From: Bradyrhizobium pachyrhizi
Lineage (GTDB): Bacteria > Pseudomonadota > Alphaproteobacteria > Rhizobiales > Xanthobacteraceae
NCBI RefSeq assembly: GCF_001189245.1
Contig: NZ_LFIQ01000114.1
Span: forward strand, 338,195 to 371,784
Length of the DNA stretch: 33,590 nucleotides
Direction: 5' to 3'
Position numbers and translations under genes: made by a program. Under the pieces are notes generated by a model. That model ran no database searches and had not been told where the DNA came from. It was given only the letters and a program-made list of their open reading frames with translations. Every line of letters starts with the position of its first letter. Position 1 is the stretch's first letter. This document shows positions 1 to 7,636 of the stretch, one piece after another.

Positions 1-92
1 AAACGTCTCCGATCAGAAGGGGCGCGGTCCAGCCGACGGTGCGCGGGAGCCGCAATTTCTCACATTGGAGGAGGACCAAGGTGGGCGTCATC

Positions 93-278
93 ATGATCAA
101 ATGCCCGCGGACGGGACGTGCGATCAATACCGGCATGAAATCCGACCGCGAGACGTTCCGGTGCAGCACCGTGTTCTTTTCGCGCAGCTACTGCACGAGC
201 TGTCGGACCAATCACGAATGGTTCGCCAGGGACGCGTGGGTCGACGAACCCGAGCTGGAATTGCGCAAGGCGTCCTGA
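93..278 (+). CDS. Small cysteine-rich (zinc-ribbon-like) hypothetical protein
   Basis: This is a 61-residue protein with a cysteine near the N-terminus (MIKCPRTG), a cysteine at about residue 23, and a later CTSC pair followed by a histidine and an AWV motif. That spacing suggests a small zinc-binding fold, but I assign no function. The ATG at 93 is preceded by AAGGTGG (78-84), a reasonable Shine-Dalgarno sequence. A GTG at 81 with GGAGGAGG (67-74) before it would add four residues and is also possible. It converges on the Crp/Fnr-type gene. Similar short proteins occur in rhizobia as far as I recall, always as hypothetical. There is no signal peptide or membrane segment. Confidence 0.7.
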   Translation: MIKCPRTGRAINTGMKSDRETFRCSTVFFSRSYCTSCRTNHEWFARDAWVDEPELELRKAS

Positions 279-302
279 CCTCTGCGCTTGCCTAACCCTA
301 AT

Positions 303-1139
303 TCAATGGCTTCGTGATCGCTCAGCGCCCGCGCCGCGCGTATGTGCATGAACCTTGTCGCCATTGGTCCACGGTCCGGCGTGCGAACGCCGAGGTCCAT
401 GTGGTGGCGCGCCGTGACCGGACGACCTGATCCCTTCCGCGGATACGATGCGGTCGATCCTGCCGCGCATGATCTCGTAGCATTCACAGGCCGCGGTTTC
501 GAGCCGCGGCCTGTCGACCTCGATCGAGCTCCGCCGGTTGGAGCGGATTGCGCCCGAGGCGCGAAGCTTGTGCACGACGTGGGTCACGGTCGTTCGTCGC
601 ACGCCCAGCAATTCCGACAGCGTCTCCTGCGTCAACGGCAGCGTGTCGTCACCGATCTGATCGTGAACCTGCAACAGCCACCGGGCCAGGCGGGCCTCCA
701 CGGAATGGAGCGCATTGCACGCCGCGATATGCTGGAACTGGACCAGCAACGACCGCATATGGAGCTGTACCGCACTGGCAAGCGCGTGACTGTGCGCGAG
801 CGCGGCGTGAAATCGTGCCGGCGAAATCTGCCACGTCGTGCCCGCGACGCGAACCACCGCGGTCATCGGCGAGCGTATCGACCTGAGTGTCGACAGGATG
901 CCGGCGGCGCCCTCGTTGCCGATCATTGTCGTCGCAACGGCCTGTCCGTTCGGCATGTCCATGACGAACGCGATCAATGCCGTGCAGGGAAAATAGATCT
1001 GTTCGACGAGGTCGCCCGACCGCACCAGCACGGCGTCGCGTTCGAGCGATACCTTGCGGAGATGAGGCGCAAGCAAATCAAGGTCGGCGGGCGGCAAGGC
1101 CGCCAGAAGGCGATTACCTATGCTCGACCTGCGTTCCAT
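303..1139 (-). CDS. Crp/Fnr-family transcriptional regulator
   Basis: The N-terminal half is a cyclic-nucleotide-binding-type beta-barrel (from LLAALPPADLDLL through the NGQAVATTMIGNEGAAG stretch). It is followed by a dimerisation helix and a C-terminal winged helix whose recognition region reads LSELLGVRRTTVTHVVHKL. It should be a DNA-binding regulator in the cytoplasm. It lacks the N-terminal cysteine cluster of oxygen-sensing FNR, so an iron-sulfur sensor is unlikely; the ligand is unknown. I use the ATG at 1139, with GGAG 10 nt upstream; the frame extends to a TTG at 1157. After the usual end of the family (near GRIDRI) there is a roughly 45-residue tail rich in R, H, G and S that looks like read-through into non-coding frame. 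No operon partner is visible. Confidence 0.85.
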   Translation of the reverse strand: MERRSSIGNRLLAALPPADLDLLAPHLRKVSLERDAVLVRSGDLVEQIYFPCTALIAFVMDMPNGQAVATTMIGNEGAAGILSTLRSIRSPMTAVVRVAGTTWQISPARFHAALAHSHALASAVQLHMRSLLVQFQHIAACNALHSVEARLARWLLQVHDQIGDDTLPLTQETLSELLGVRRTTVTHVVHKLRASGAIRSNRRSSIEVDRPRLETAACECYEIMRGRIDRIVSAEGIRSSGHGAPPHGPRRSHAGPWTNGDKVHAHTRGAGAERSRSH

Positions 1140-1372
1140 CACGGAAGAGCTCCGCAAGACGGAGGCGCGGCTCGCTGCACAAACCTGCCGTGGCGCCAGG
1201 CCGGATACGCAACGAACTGACCGCGCCGGGAAGATAGAATACGCCGCAACGGGAAGAGTTCCAATGGTTCAGGTCGCCCGCGACCGCGCTCGCGTAGCGG
1301 GGCGGCGCTCCGGCCGCACCCTATGAGAAATCATGGATTGCCTTCGAGGGGGCTTCGGCGGATGCGTCGCCG
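1140..1372. other. Intergenic stretch without a recognised gene
   Basis: This 233-nt stretch lies between the end of rlmE and the start of the Crp/Fnr gene, both on the minus strand. It should hold the promoter of the Crp/Fnr gene. I see no convincing -35/-10 pair, hairpin with T-tract or small reading frame with a ribosome-binding site. Confidence 0.4.
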
Positions 1373-2074
1373 CTACTCCCCGCGCGATAACGGCTGTTGC
1401 TGCCCGCGAAATCCTGTCGCCAGGACATAGCGCTCCGACGAATCCTGCCGGCTGGCGGCCGGCTTGACGTGGCGGACGGTCGCGAAATCGCGCTTCAGCT
1501 GCGCCACCAGCTCGGCGTCGGCGCCGCTCTGGAACACTTTTGCCAGGAACGTGCCGCCGGGATTGAGCACTTCGCCGGCGAAATGCGCGGCGGTCTCGAC
1601 CAGGCCGATGATACGCAGCTGATCGGTCTTGCGATGGCCGGTGGTGTTGGCGGCCATGTCGGACATCACGATGTCGGCGCGGCCGCCCATCATCACGATC
1701 AGTTTTTCCGGCGCGTCGTGGTCGAGGAAGTCGAACTGCGCGAAGGTGACGCCTGGAATCTCGCCCATCTCCAGCAGATCGATCGCGACCACCTTGCCCT
1801 TGCCGTCGACGGCGCCGGTCCGCTTGGCCGCGATCTGGCTCCAGCCGCCGGGCGCCGCGCCAAGGTCGACCACGGTCATGCCCGGCTTGAGCAGACGGTA
1901 TTTGTCGTCGATCTCGAGCAGCTTGAAAGCTGCGCGGGAGCGGTAGCCCATCGCCTTGGCCTTGGCGACATAGGGATCGTTGAGCTGGCGCTCGAGCCAG
2001 AGTTTTGACGACAGTTTGCGCTTGCCGCCGCTCTTGACCGTGACGTGCAGCCGTCCGGTGGTGTCTTTCGCCAT
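1373..2074 (-). CDS. rlmE: 23S rRNA (uridine-2552-2'-O)-methyltransferase RlmE
   Basis: RlmE (FtsJ/RrmJ) methylates the ribose of U2552 in the A-loop of 23S rRNA late in 50S assembly, using S-adenosylmethionine. The SAM-binding motif [11 protein letters not shown] is at residues 70-80. The K-D-K-E catalytic tetrad is visible as K51 (AAFKL), D139 ([10 protein letters not shown]), K179 (FLAKVF) and E214 ([11 protein letters not shown]). The 233-residue length fits the alphaproteobacterial form, with an N-terminal basic extension. It lies downstream of the Ppx/GppA gene on the same strand, an arrangement I recall from other rhizobia. A palindromic repeat sits between the two, so co-transcription is not certain. 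The last ten or so residues (QQQPLSRGE) look poorly constrained. Confidence 0.95.
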   Translation of the reverse strand: MAKDTTGRLHVTVKSGGKRKLSSKLWLERQLNDPYVAKAKAMGYRSRAAFKLLEIDDKYRLLKPGMTVVDLGAAPGGWSQIAAKRTGAVDGKGKVVAIDLLEMGEIPGVTFAQFDFLDHDAPEKLIVMMGGRADIVMSDMAANTTGHRKTDQLRIIGLVETAAHFAGEVLNPGGTFLAKVFQSGADAELVAQLKRDFATVRHVKPAASRQDSSERYVLATGFRGQQQPLSRGE

Positions 2075-2107
2075 GATGGTTCTTGCGTCTCGGTGTGTGT
2101 GCTTCTC

Positions 2108-2242
2108 CCTCGCCCCGCTCTTGCGGGGAGAGGGTTGGGGTGAGGGGCTGCTTCCGCATACTGAATGTGTGGAAGCGGCCCCTCACCCGGATCTTACGCT
2201 TCGCGTAAGATCCGACCTCTCCCCCGCAAGGGCGGGGCGAGG
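2108..2242. repeat. Compound palindromic intergenic repeat (family A, copy 1)
   Basis: There are three nested or adjacent inverted repeats. Outer arms are CCTCGCCCCGC (2108-2118) and GCGGGGCGAGG (2232-2242). Inner arms are GGGTGAGGGGC (2138-2148) and GCCCCTCACCC (2178-2188). A perfect 11-bp stem with a 3-nt loop, GGATCTTACGC/GCGTAAGATCC, lies at 2189-2213. The same architecture recurs at 15623-15770. It could fold in RNA between ppx and rlmE and act as a processing or attenuation site, though it may simply be a selfish or structural repeat. Confidence 0.85.
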
Positions 2243-2253
2243 TAGCTCAGGCT

Positions 2254-3297
2254 CTAGCACGCCCGCAGCGCGCCGTCCTCGCGCATCATCTCGACCAGCA
2301 TGCCCTCGCGCAGGCCGCGATCGGCGACGCGGAGCCGCGGCATCGGGAACGCGTTGCGGATCGCATCGAGGATCGCGCAGCCGGCGAGCACCAAATCGGC
2401 GCGCTCGACGCTGATGCAGTTGTTGTTGACGCGCGCCTCATAGCTCATGCCGAGCAGCTTCTGGATCGTCGCGGTGACGTCGCAATCGTTCATCCAGATG
2501 CCGTCGATGCGGCGGCGGTCGTAGCGCGACAGATTGAGGAACACGCCGGCGAGCGTGGTCACGGTGCCCGAGGTGCCGAGCATGTGCATGTCGCGCAGAT
2601 CCTTGCCGTGCTCGGCCGCGAACGGCGCGACGTGCCGCGCGACCTCATCGATCATTCGCGCATACATATCCCTGGTGACGTTCTTGCCGCCGAAATGTTC
2701 GGCCAGCGTGACGACGCCGAGCGGGATCGACATCCACGCCTTGATGCGTGGCGCCGCGTCGAGCGCGTTGGGGTCGCGCTCGATCCGCACCAGCTCGGTC
2801 GAGCCGCCGCCGATATCGAACAGGATGGCGCCCCGCCCCTTCGGATCAAGCAGCGGCGAGCAGCCGATCACGGCGAGCGTCGCCTCGGTCTCACGATCGA
2901 TCACCTCGAGCTTGATGCCGGTCTCGGCCGCCACCCGCGCGCGGAAACTCTCGGCGTTGCCGGCGGCGCGGCAGGCCTCGGTGGCGATCAGGCGGAGCCG
3001 GCGCGCCTTGCGATAGCGGATCTTGTCGCTGCAGATGGCCAGTGCGGCAATCGCACGCTCGATCGCGGCCTCGCTGATCGAGCCGGTGGCGGCGATGCCC
3101 TCGCCGAGCCTGATGATCCGCGAGAAGGAATCGACCACGCGGAACCCGTCGCCGGTGGGACAGGCGATCAACAGCCGGCAATTGTTGGTGCCAAGGTCCA
3201 GCGCGGCGTAGACGCCACTTTCCGCCGCTGCCGCAACCAACCCTGGCGGGGCTTCGCTGGCCGGGGGGCCGTCGCAAAGCCGCACATGGTCGTTCAT
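2254..3297 (-). CDS. Ppx/GppA phosphatase family protein (exopolyphosphatase-type)
   Basis: Members hydrolyse terminal phosphates of polyphosphate or the 5'-phosphate of pppGpp, using the ASKHA sugar-kinase/actin fold. Visible signatures are the phosphate-1 loop DLGTNNCRLLI (residues 34-44), ATEACRAAGN (about 105-114), the catalytic-region glutamate in DRETEATL (about 134-141) and the phosphate-2 loop DIGGGSTELV (161-170). At 347 residues it is the short form lacking the C-terminal HD-like domain of E. coli Ppx and GppA (about 500 residues), as is common in alphaproteobacteria. I cannot tell polyphosphate from pppGpp preference. The ATG at 3295-3297 is chosen over the TTG just before it. It is divergent from the molybdopterin subunit gene and upstream of rlmE. 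Confidence 0.9.
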   Translation of the reverse strand: MNDHVRLCDGPPASEAPPGLVAAAAESGVYAALDLGTNNCRLLIACPTGDGFRVVDSFSRIIRLGEGIAATGSISEAAIERAIAALAICSDKIRYRKARRLRLIATEACRAAGNAESFRARVAAETGIKLEVIDRETEATLAVIGCSPLLDPKGRGAILFDIGGGSTELVRIERDPNALDAAPRIKAWMSIPLGVVTLAEHFGGKNVTRDMYARMIDEVARHVAPFAAEHGKDLRDMHMLGTSGTVTTLAGVFLNLSRYDRRRIDGIWMNDCDVTATIQKLLGMSYEARVNNNCISVERADLVLAGCAILDAIRNAFPMPRLRVADRGLREGMLVEMMREDGALRAC

Positions 3298-3494
3298 CAA
3301 AACTGTCTTTCCGCGGGACCAAAAGGCCCGCCGAATAATTATCGTTCACGGAAACTTTAGCAGCGTCAAAGCCCTACGCAAACTCCGTTCACATTGGGTC
3401 CATGCCCAATCGGGCGTTGTCGTTAAGGGGGGTGTGCGTTATCTCCTCAGCGCCCCCAAACTCCAGCAAATCCGGGCATTTCAGGTCATTTTCG
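3298..3494. promoter_or_regulatory. Divergent intergenic region between ppx-type gene and molybdopterin-subunit gene
   Basis: This 197-nt region must hold the promoters for both divergent genes. It is locally AT-richer at about 3333-3360 (AATAATTATCG...). The segment GGGCGTTGTCGTTA at 3412-3425 is identical to the last 14 nt of the window (33577-33590), which there belong to a palindromic repeat. Part of this leader is therefore probably repeat remnant. I found no clear operator. Confidence 0.45.
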
Positions 3495-5867
3495 ATGCAA
3501 GATCACACGCCGCCTGCCTCCCTCGAAAACGCTATCGCACTGCAAAAATACGGTGTCGGACAGCCTGTTCGACGAAAGGAGGACGACACCCTGGTGCGTG
3601 GCAAGGGCAAATACACCGACGATTTCTCGCTGCCCGGCCAGGCCACTTGCTGGATGGTTCGCTCCTCGCATGCTCACGGAATCATCAAGGGGATCGATAC
3701 GGCGGCCGCCAGGGCGATGCCGGGCGTGCTCGGGGTCTGGACCGGCGCCGACCTTGCCGCCGCCGGCTACAACCCCTTCACCTGCGGCCTGCCGCTGAAG
3801 AACCGCGACGGCTCCCCGCTCAAGCAGACCAACCGCCCCGCGCTGGTGACCGACAAGGTGCGCTTCGTCGGCGATCCCGTCGCCTTCGTGGTCGCGGAGA
3901 CCGCGGCGCAGGCGCGCGATGCCGCCGAGGCTGTCGAGGTGGATATCGAGCCGCTGCCCGCGGTGACCGATGCGGCCGAGGCTGCCAAGCCCGGCGCGCC
4001 GCAGCTCTATGACGACATCCCCGATAACGTCGCGCTCGACTATCACTATGGCGACACCGCCAAGATCGAGGCGGCGTTCGCCGGCGCTGCGCACGTCACC
4101 AAGCTCGACATCGTCAACACCCGCGTCGCCGTGGTCTCGATGGAGCCGCGCGTCGCGCTCGCGCATTACGACAAGAAAACCGAACGCTTCACGCTGCAGG
4201 TGCCGACCCAGGGTGTGTCCGGCAACAAGGCGATTTTGGCGCGCCTGCTCAACGTGCCCGCCGACAAGGTCCGCATCCTCACCGGCAATGTCGGCGGCTC
4301 GTTCGGGATGAAGAACCTCAACTATCCCGAATATACCTGCATCGCGCACGCGGCGCGCGAGCTGGGCCGCCCGGTGAAGTGGCTGGACGAGCGCTCGACC
4401 AGCTTCCTCTCCGACAGCCAGGGCCGCGCGCAGCTGATCCACGCCGAGCTCGCCCTCGATGCCGACGGCAAGTTCCTCGCGGTGCGGCTGTCCGGCTACG
4501 GCAATCTCGGCGCCTACATCACCGGGGTCGCGCCGGGCCCGCTGTCGCTCAACACCGGCAAGAACCTCGCCAGCGTCTATCGCACGCCGCTGCTCGGCGT
4601 CGACATCAAGACGGTCCTGACCAACACCACGCTGATGGGCGCCTATCGCGGCGCCGGCCGGCCCGAGGCCAACTACTACATGGAGCGGCTGATCGATGCC
4701 GCCGCCGACGAGATGGGCATCAACCGCTTCACGCTGCGCAAGCGCAATTTCATCAAGCCGTCGCAGCTGCCCTTCCCGGCGGCGTCCGGCGTCACCTATG
4801 ACAGCGGCGATTTCGCCGGCGTGTTCCAGAAGGCGCTGGAGATCTCCGACTACGACAACTTCGCCAAGCGCAAGAAGGAAAGCAAAAAGAGCGGCAAGCT
4901 GCGCGGCATCGCCGTCGGCTCCTATCTCGAGGTCACCGCGCCGCCGTCTGGCGAGCTCGGCAAGATCACCTTCGAGCCCGACGGATCGGTGAAGCTCACC
5001 ACCGGCACGCTGGATTACGGCCAGGGCCACGCCACGCCGTTCGCGCAGGTGCTGTCTGACCAGCTTGGGGTGCCCTTCGAGAAGATCACCCTCGAACAGG
5101 GCGACAGCGATCTGGTGCGGTTCGGCAACGGCACCGGCGGCTCGCGCTCGATCACCGCGACTGGACAGGCGATCGTCGAGGCCTCGGCGCTCGTCGTCGA
5201 GAAGGGCAAGAAGGCCGCCGCGCATATGCTGGAGGCCTCCGAGGCCGACATCGAATTCGGCGCCGGCCGCTTCACCATCGCCGGCACCGACCGCTCGATC
5301 GGCATCATGGAGCTCGCCGAGCGGATGCGCGCCGGCAAGATGCCGGAAGGCACGCCGGAGACCCTCGACGTCGATCACGCTACCAAGGAGACGGCGTCGA
5401 CCTTCCCGAACGGCTGCCACGTCGCCGAGGTCGAGATTGATCCCGACACCGGTGTGACGCGGATCGTCCGCTACTCCGCGGTCAACGATTTCGGCGTCGT
5501 GGTCAATCCGATGATCGTCGCGGGCCAGCTGCATGGCGGCGTCGCGCAGGGCATCGGCCAGGCGCTGATGGAGGAGATCAGCTACGACGCCTCCGGCCAG
5601 CCGATCACCGGCTCGTTCATGGACTACGCGCTGCCGCGTGCCGGCGACGTGCCGGCGATGCTGGTCGGCGATCATCCTTCGCCGGCGAAATCCAACCCGC
5701 TCGGCACCAAGGGCTGCGGCGAAGCCGGCTGCGCCGGCAGCCTCGTCTGCATCGTCAACGCCGTGGTCGATGCGCTGTCGGAATACGGCATCAAGCACAT
5801 CAACATGCCGCTGACGCCCGAACGCGTCTGGCGCGCGATCCAGGACGCCAAGGCGAGCGCGGCGTAA
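3495..5867 (+). CDS. Xanthine dehydrogenase/aldehyde oxidase-family molybdopterin-binding subunit
   Basis: This is the large catalytic subunit of a molybdenum hydroxylase (CoxL/CutL/XdhB superfamily), which hydroxylates aldehydes or N-heterocycles using water. The N-terminal a/b-hammerhead domain begins near VGQPVRRKEDDTLVRGKGKY. Moco-binding motifs include VGGSFGMKN (about 266-274), AYRGAGRPE (383-391) and GNGTGGSRS. The C-terminal GTKGCGEAGCAG (about 737-748) carries the conserved catalytic glutamate, about E743. The active-site loop is AYRGAGR rather than the AYRCSFR of form-I CO dehydrogenase, so CO oxidation is unlikely. The ATG at 3495 gives 790 residues; an upstream ATG at 3402 would add 31 residues that look non-coding and partly repeat-derived. 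No FAD or 2Fe-2S subunit gene adjoins it, so partners must be encoded elsewhere. Substrate unknown. Confidence 0.9.
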   Translation: MQDHTPPASLENAIALQKYGVGQPVRRKEDDTLVRGKGKYTDDFSLPGQATCWMVRSSHAHGIIKGIDTAAARAMPGVLGVWTGADLAAAGYNPFTCGLPLKNRDGSPLKQTNRPALVTDKVRFVGDPVAFVVAETAAQARDAAEAVEVDIEPLPAVTDAAEAAKPGAPQLYDDIPDNVALDYHYGDTAKIEAAFAGAAHVTKLDIVNTRVAVVSMEPRVALAHYDKKTERFTLQVPTQGVSGNKAILARLLNVPADKVRILTGNVGGSFGMKNLNYPEYTCIAHAARELGRPVKWLDERSTSFLSDSQGRAQLIHAELALDADGKFLAVRLSGYGNLGAYITGVAPGPLSLNTGKNLASVYRTPLLGVDIKTVLTNTTLMGAYRGAGRPEANYYMERLIDAAADEMGINRFTLRKRNFIKPSQLPFPAASGVTYDSGDFAGVFQKALEISDYDNFAKRKKESKKSGKLRGIAVGSYLEVTAPPSGELGKITFEPDGSVKLTTGTLDYGQGHATPFAQVLSDQLGVPFEKITLEQGDSDLVRFGNGTGGSRSITATGQAIVEASALVVEKGKKAAAHMLEASEADIEFGAGRFTIAGTDRSIGIMELAERMRAGKMPEGTPETLDVDHATKETASTFPNGCHVAEVEIDPDTGVTRIVRYSAVNDFGVVVNPMIVAGQLHGGVAQGIGQALMEEISYDASGQPITGSFMDYALPRAGDVPAMLVGDHPSPAKSNPLGTKGCGEAGCAGSLVCIVNAVVDALSEYGIKHINMPLTPERVWRAIQDAKASAA

Positions 5868-5891
5868 GGCGCCGTTTCGCCTCACCCACCG

Positions 5892-6030
5892 CTGTCATCA
5901 CCCGCCACCGGGTCGGCGCGATGCGCCGCCCGATGACAGGCTCCAGCAGGTGATCCAGTATTCCAGAGGCAGCAGTTGTTGAGCCGAGAAGCCGCGGCGT
6001 ACTGGATACCCCGCATGCGCGGGGTATGAC
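5892..6030. repeat. Compound palindromic intergenic repeat (family B)
   Basis: Three inverted repeats lie in tandem: CTGTCATC/GATGACAG (5892-5899 and 5932-5939), ATCCAGTA/TACTGGAT (5953-5960 and 6000-6007), and the perfect hairpin TACCCCGC-ATGC-GCGGGGTA (6007-6026). The ATCCAGTATTCCAG...CGGCGTACTGGAT core is a type I recall as widely dispersed in Bradyrhizobium genomes. It fills the space between two convergent genes and may act as a bidirectional transcription stop. The rest of 5868-6088 holds no gene. Confidence 0.85.
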
Positions 6031-6088
6031 ACCTGTTGGTGCGGGGCGGTCTTGCCCCTTCCCTACGTCGTCGCCCGCTCGGGTCCAA

Positions 6089-6697
6089 TCACGCCAACGT
6101 CTTCAGCGCGCGGTCCAGAAATTCCACCCGGTCCTGTCCCCAAAAAATCTCGCCGGACGGCAGCACGTAGCTCGGCGCGCCGAACACGCCGGCCTTCAGC
6201 GCGTCCTGCGTGTACTGCTCGTAGAGCCGGTCGAGCTCGACATCCGACGGAGCGCCCGCGCGCAGGGCGGCCACGTCGAGGCCGGCGCGTTGCGCGGCGG
6301 CCGACATGACGTCGGCGTCGGCGAGTGCCTCCTCGCGTTCCCAGATCGCGCGGCCGAACTCCAGCGACAGGCGGTGCGCATCCTTCCCCTGCAGGGCGGC
6401 AGCAATGACGAGGCGCACCGCCGCAAGGTCATCGCTGGGAAAATACCTAGGCTCGACGTTGAGCGGAATGCCCCTCACCTCGCGCCAGCGCCTCAGCTCC
6501 ACCAGCCGATACGCCTGCCGTTGCGGCGAGCGTTTCGGCAGCGGCAGGCCGCCGGTCTGCTCGAAGATCGGACCGAACTTGCAGGGCTTGACGTTGACGC
6601 TTGCGCCATGGCGCCGCGCGATCTCAGCAAACGGCGCGCTGCCCATGAAGGTCCAGGGCGAGTTCAGCGACAGATAATAGTCGATGGTGATGGACAT
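6089..6697 (-). CDS. 2-hydroxychromene-2-carboxylate isomerase-like (GST kappa/DsbA-family) protein
   Basis: This 202-residue thioredoxin-fold protein has the kappa-class N-terminus YYLSLNSPWTFMG, with S13 at the position of the catalytic serine of HCCA isomerase (NahD), which uses glutathione. The C-terminal GVFGAPSYV...EIFWGQDRVEFLDRAL region is the family's thioredoxin cis-proline segment and helix. In naphthalene breakdown NahD converts 2-hydroxychromene-2-carboxylate to trans-o-hydroxybenzylidenepyruvate, but many homologues outside aromatic operons have unknown substrates. Its ATG directly follows the stop codon of the upstream hotdog-like gene (TAG-ATG), so the two are almost certainly translated together. 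No other aromatic-ring degradation gene is near, so an authentic naphthalene role is doubtful. Confidence 0.85.
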   Translation of the reverse strand: MSITIDYYLSLNSPWTFMGSAPFAEIARRHGASVNVKPCKFGPIFEQTGGLPLPKRSPQRQAYRLVELRRWREVRGIPLNVEPRYFPSDDLAAVRLVIAAALQGKDAHRLSLEFGRAIWEREEALADADVMSAAAQRAGLDVAALRAGAPSDVELDRLYEQYTQDALKAGVFGAPSYVLPSGEIFWGQDRVEFLDRALKTLA

Positions 6698-7501
6698 CTA
6701 CGCCGCCGTCTGTTCGCGCGGTTGAACAATCGCGATGTGCCAGCAATGCGCGAGCGGCACGCCATTGCCGAGCACCAGCGCATCGAGCTCGACGAAGCGG
6801 TGGCCTTTCTTGTCGTAATTGCCGGTCACCTTGGCGCGCGCGGTCAGCTCGTCGCCGATCTTGCCCGCCGACAGCAGCTGCATGCGGGTGCCGACATGGA
6901 TCCAGGGCCCGAGGATCGCATTGTCGACCAGCACCTTGTTCATCACCCGCGGCAGCAGGCCGGGATGGCCGAGACCCTCGCGCAGGTAGATCGGGTCGGT
7001 CTCGCGGATATCGGCGAGATACTCCTTCGCGGCATCGCCCGACCAGTCGCGCGGGATGGTGCCGAGCCACTTGCCCTCCTCATAGGACGACGCACTGACC
7101 GGCTTGCGCTCGGCGACCGCGGCAACCTGCTTGTAGTCGTCGAGCACGAATTTCGGCGCGGACACCGGCAGCGAGGCGGTGCCGGTGGCGCAGAGCTCGC
7201 CGCGGCTGTGGAGCTCGATCGTCAGCCCATTGCCGGTCTCCTGGCCGGTCAATTCCGCGATCTCGCCGTCATAGACCGGTTTCACGAAGCGCGCCTCGAT
7301 CAGGCCGCGCGCGAGGAAATCGCGGCCCCATTTCTCGACCGGCAGGTGCATCATGTAGGCCATCACGTCGACGCCGGGCACCAGCCCGCCGGAAAAGCCG
7401 AACTTCCGCGCCACGGTGTCGTCGTGGATCTTGTTCTCCGACAGTTTCGAGGTGTTGTACGCCGAGACGCGGTAGGTCAGCGAAGCCGTCTTCGAATCCA
7501 T
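6698..7501 (-). CDS. MaoC/hotdog-like hypothetical protein
   Basis: A 267-residue cytoplasmic protein. The N-terminal part contains NKIHDDTVARKFGFSGGLVP followed by GVDVMAYMMH, which resembles the hydratase loop of MaoC-type hotdog enzymes (an N-D/H pair followed by a GF-GG-VPG stretch). The C-terminal part (VGTRMQLLSAGKIGDELTARA) looks like a second hotdog strand set, so a double-hotdog fold of the kind that handles acyl-CoA thioesters is likely. I cannot name a substrate. The ATG at 7499-7501 has AAGGGG about 7 nt upstream. It is the first gene of a two-gene unit whose second gene, the HCCA-isomerase-like protein, starts immediately after its stop codon. It is divergent from the YaiI/UPF0178 gene. 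Function unproven. Confidence 0.7.
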   Translation of the reverse strand: MDSKTASLTYRVSAYNTSKLSENKIHDDTVARKFGFSGGLVPGVDVMAYMMHLPVEKWGRDFLARGLIEARFVKPVYDGEIAELTGQETGNGLTIELHSRGELCATGTASLPVSAPKFVLDDYKQVAAVAERKPVSASSYEEGKWLGTIPRDWSGDAAKEYLADIRETDPIYLREGLGHPGLLPRVMNKVLVDNAILGPWIHVGTRMQLLSAGKIGDELTARAKVTGNYDKKGHRFVELDALVLGNGVPLAHCWHIAIVQPREQTAA

Positions 7502-7636
7502 GGGGTTTCCCCTTATTTCCGTTGTTTTTCTCAGGCAATCGTAGTCGAACCGGGCAGCGTGACAAGCCTCTCGTTTTGCTCGCTATTTTCCGCCCGATGG
7601 AGTACACGCAGGCCGCGCCTGCCAACCCTGGAATCG

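Noticed and set aside
3486..5885. A 799-codon open frame on the minus strand over the molybdopterin subunit gene
   Set aside because: It is antisense to a gene with clear family motifs. Its translation is low-complexity R/A/G/D/H-rich with no domain, as expected from GC-rich codon bias.
6026..7636. Upstream extension of the UPF0178 frame by over 500 codons
   Set aside because: It is antisense to the isomerase-like and hotdog-like genes. The family begins with a short N-terminus just before the YVDADACPVK motif, matching the ATG at 7637.
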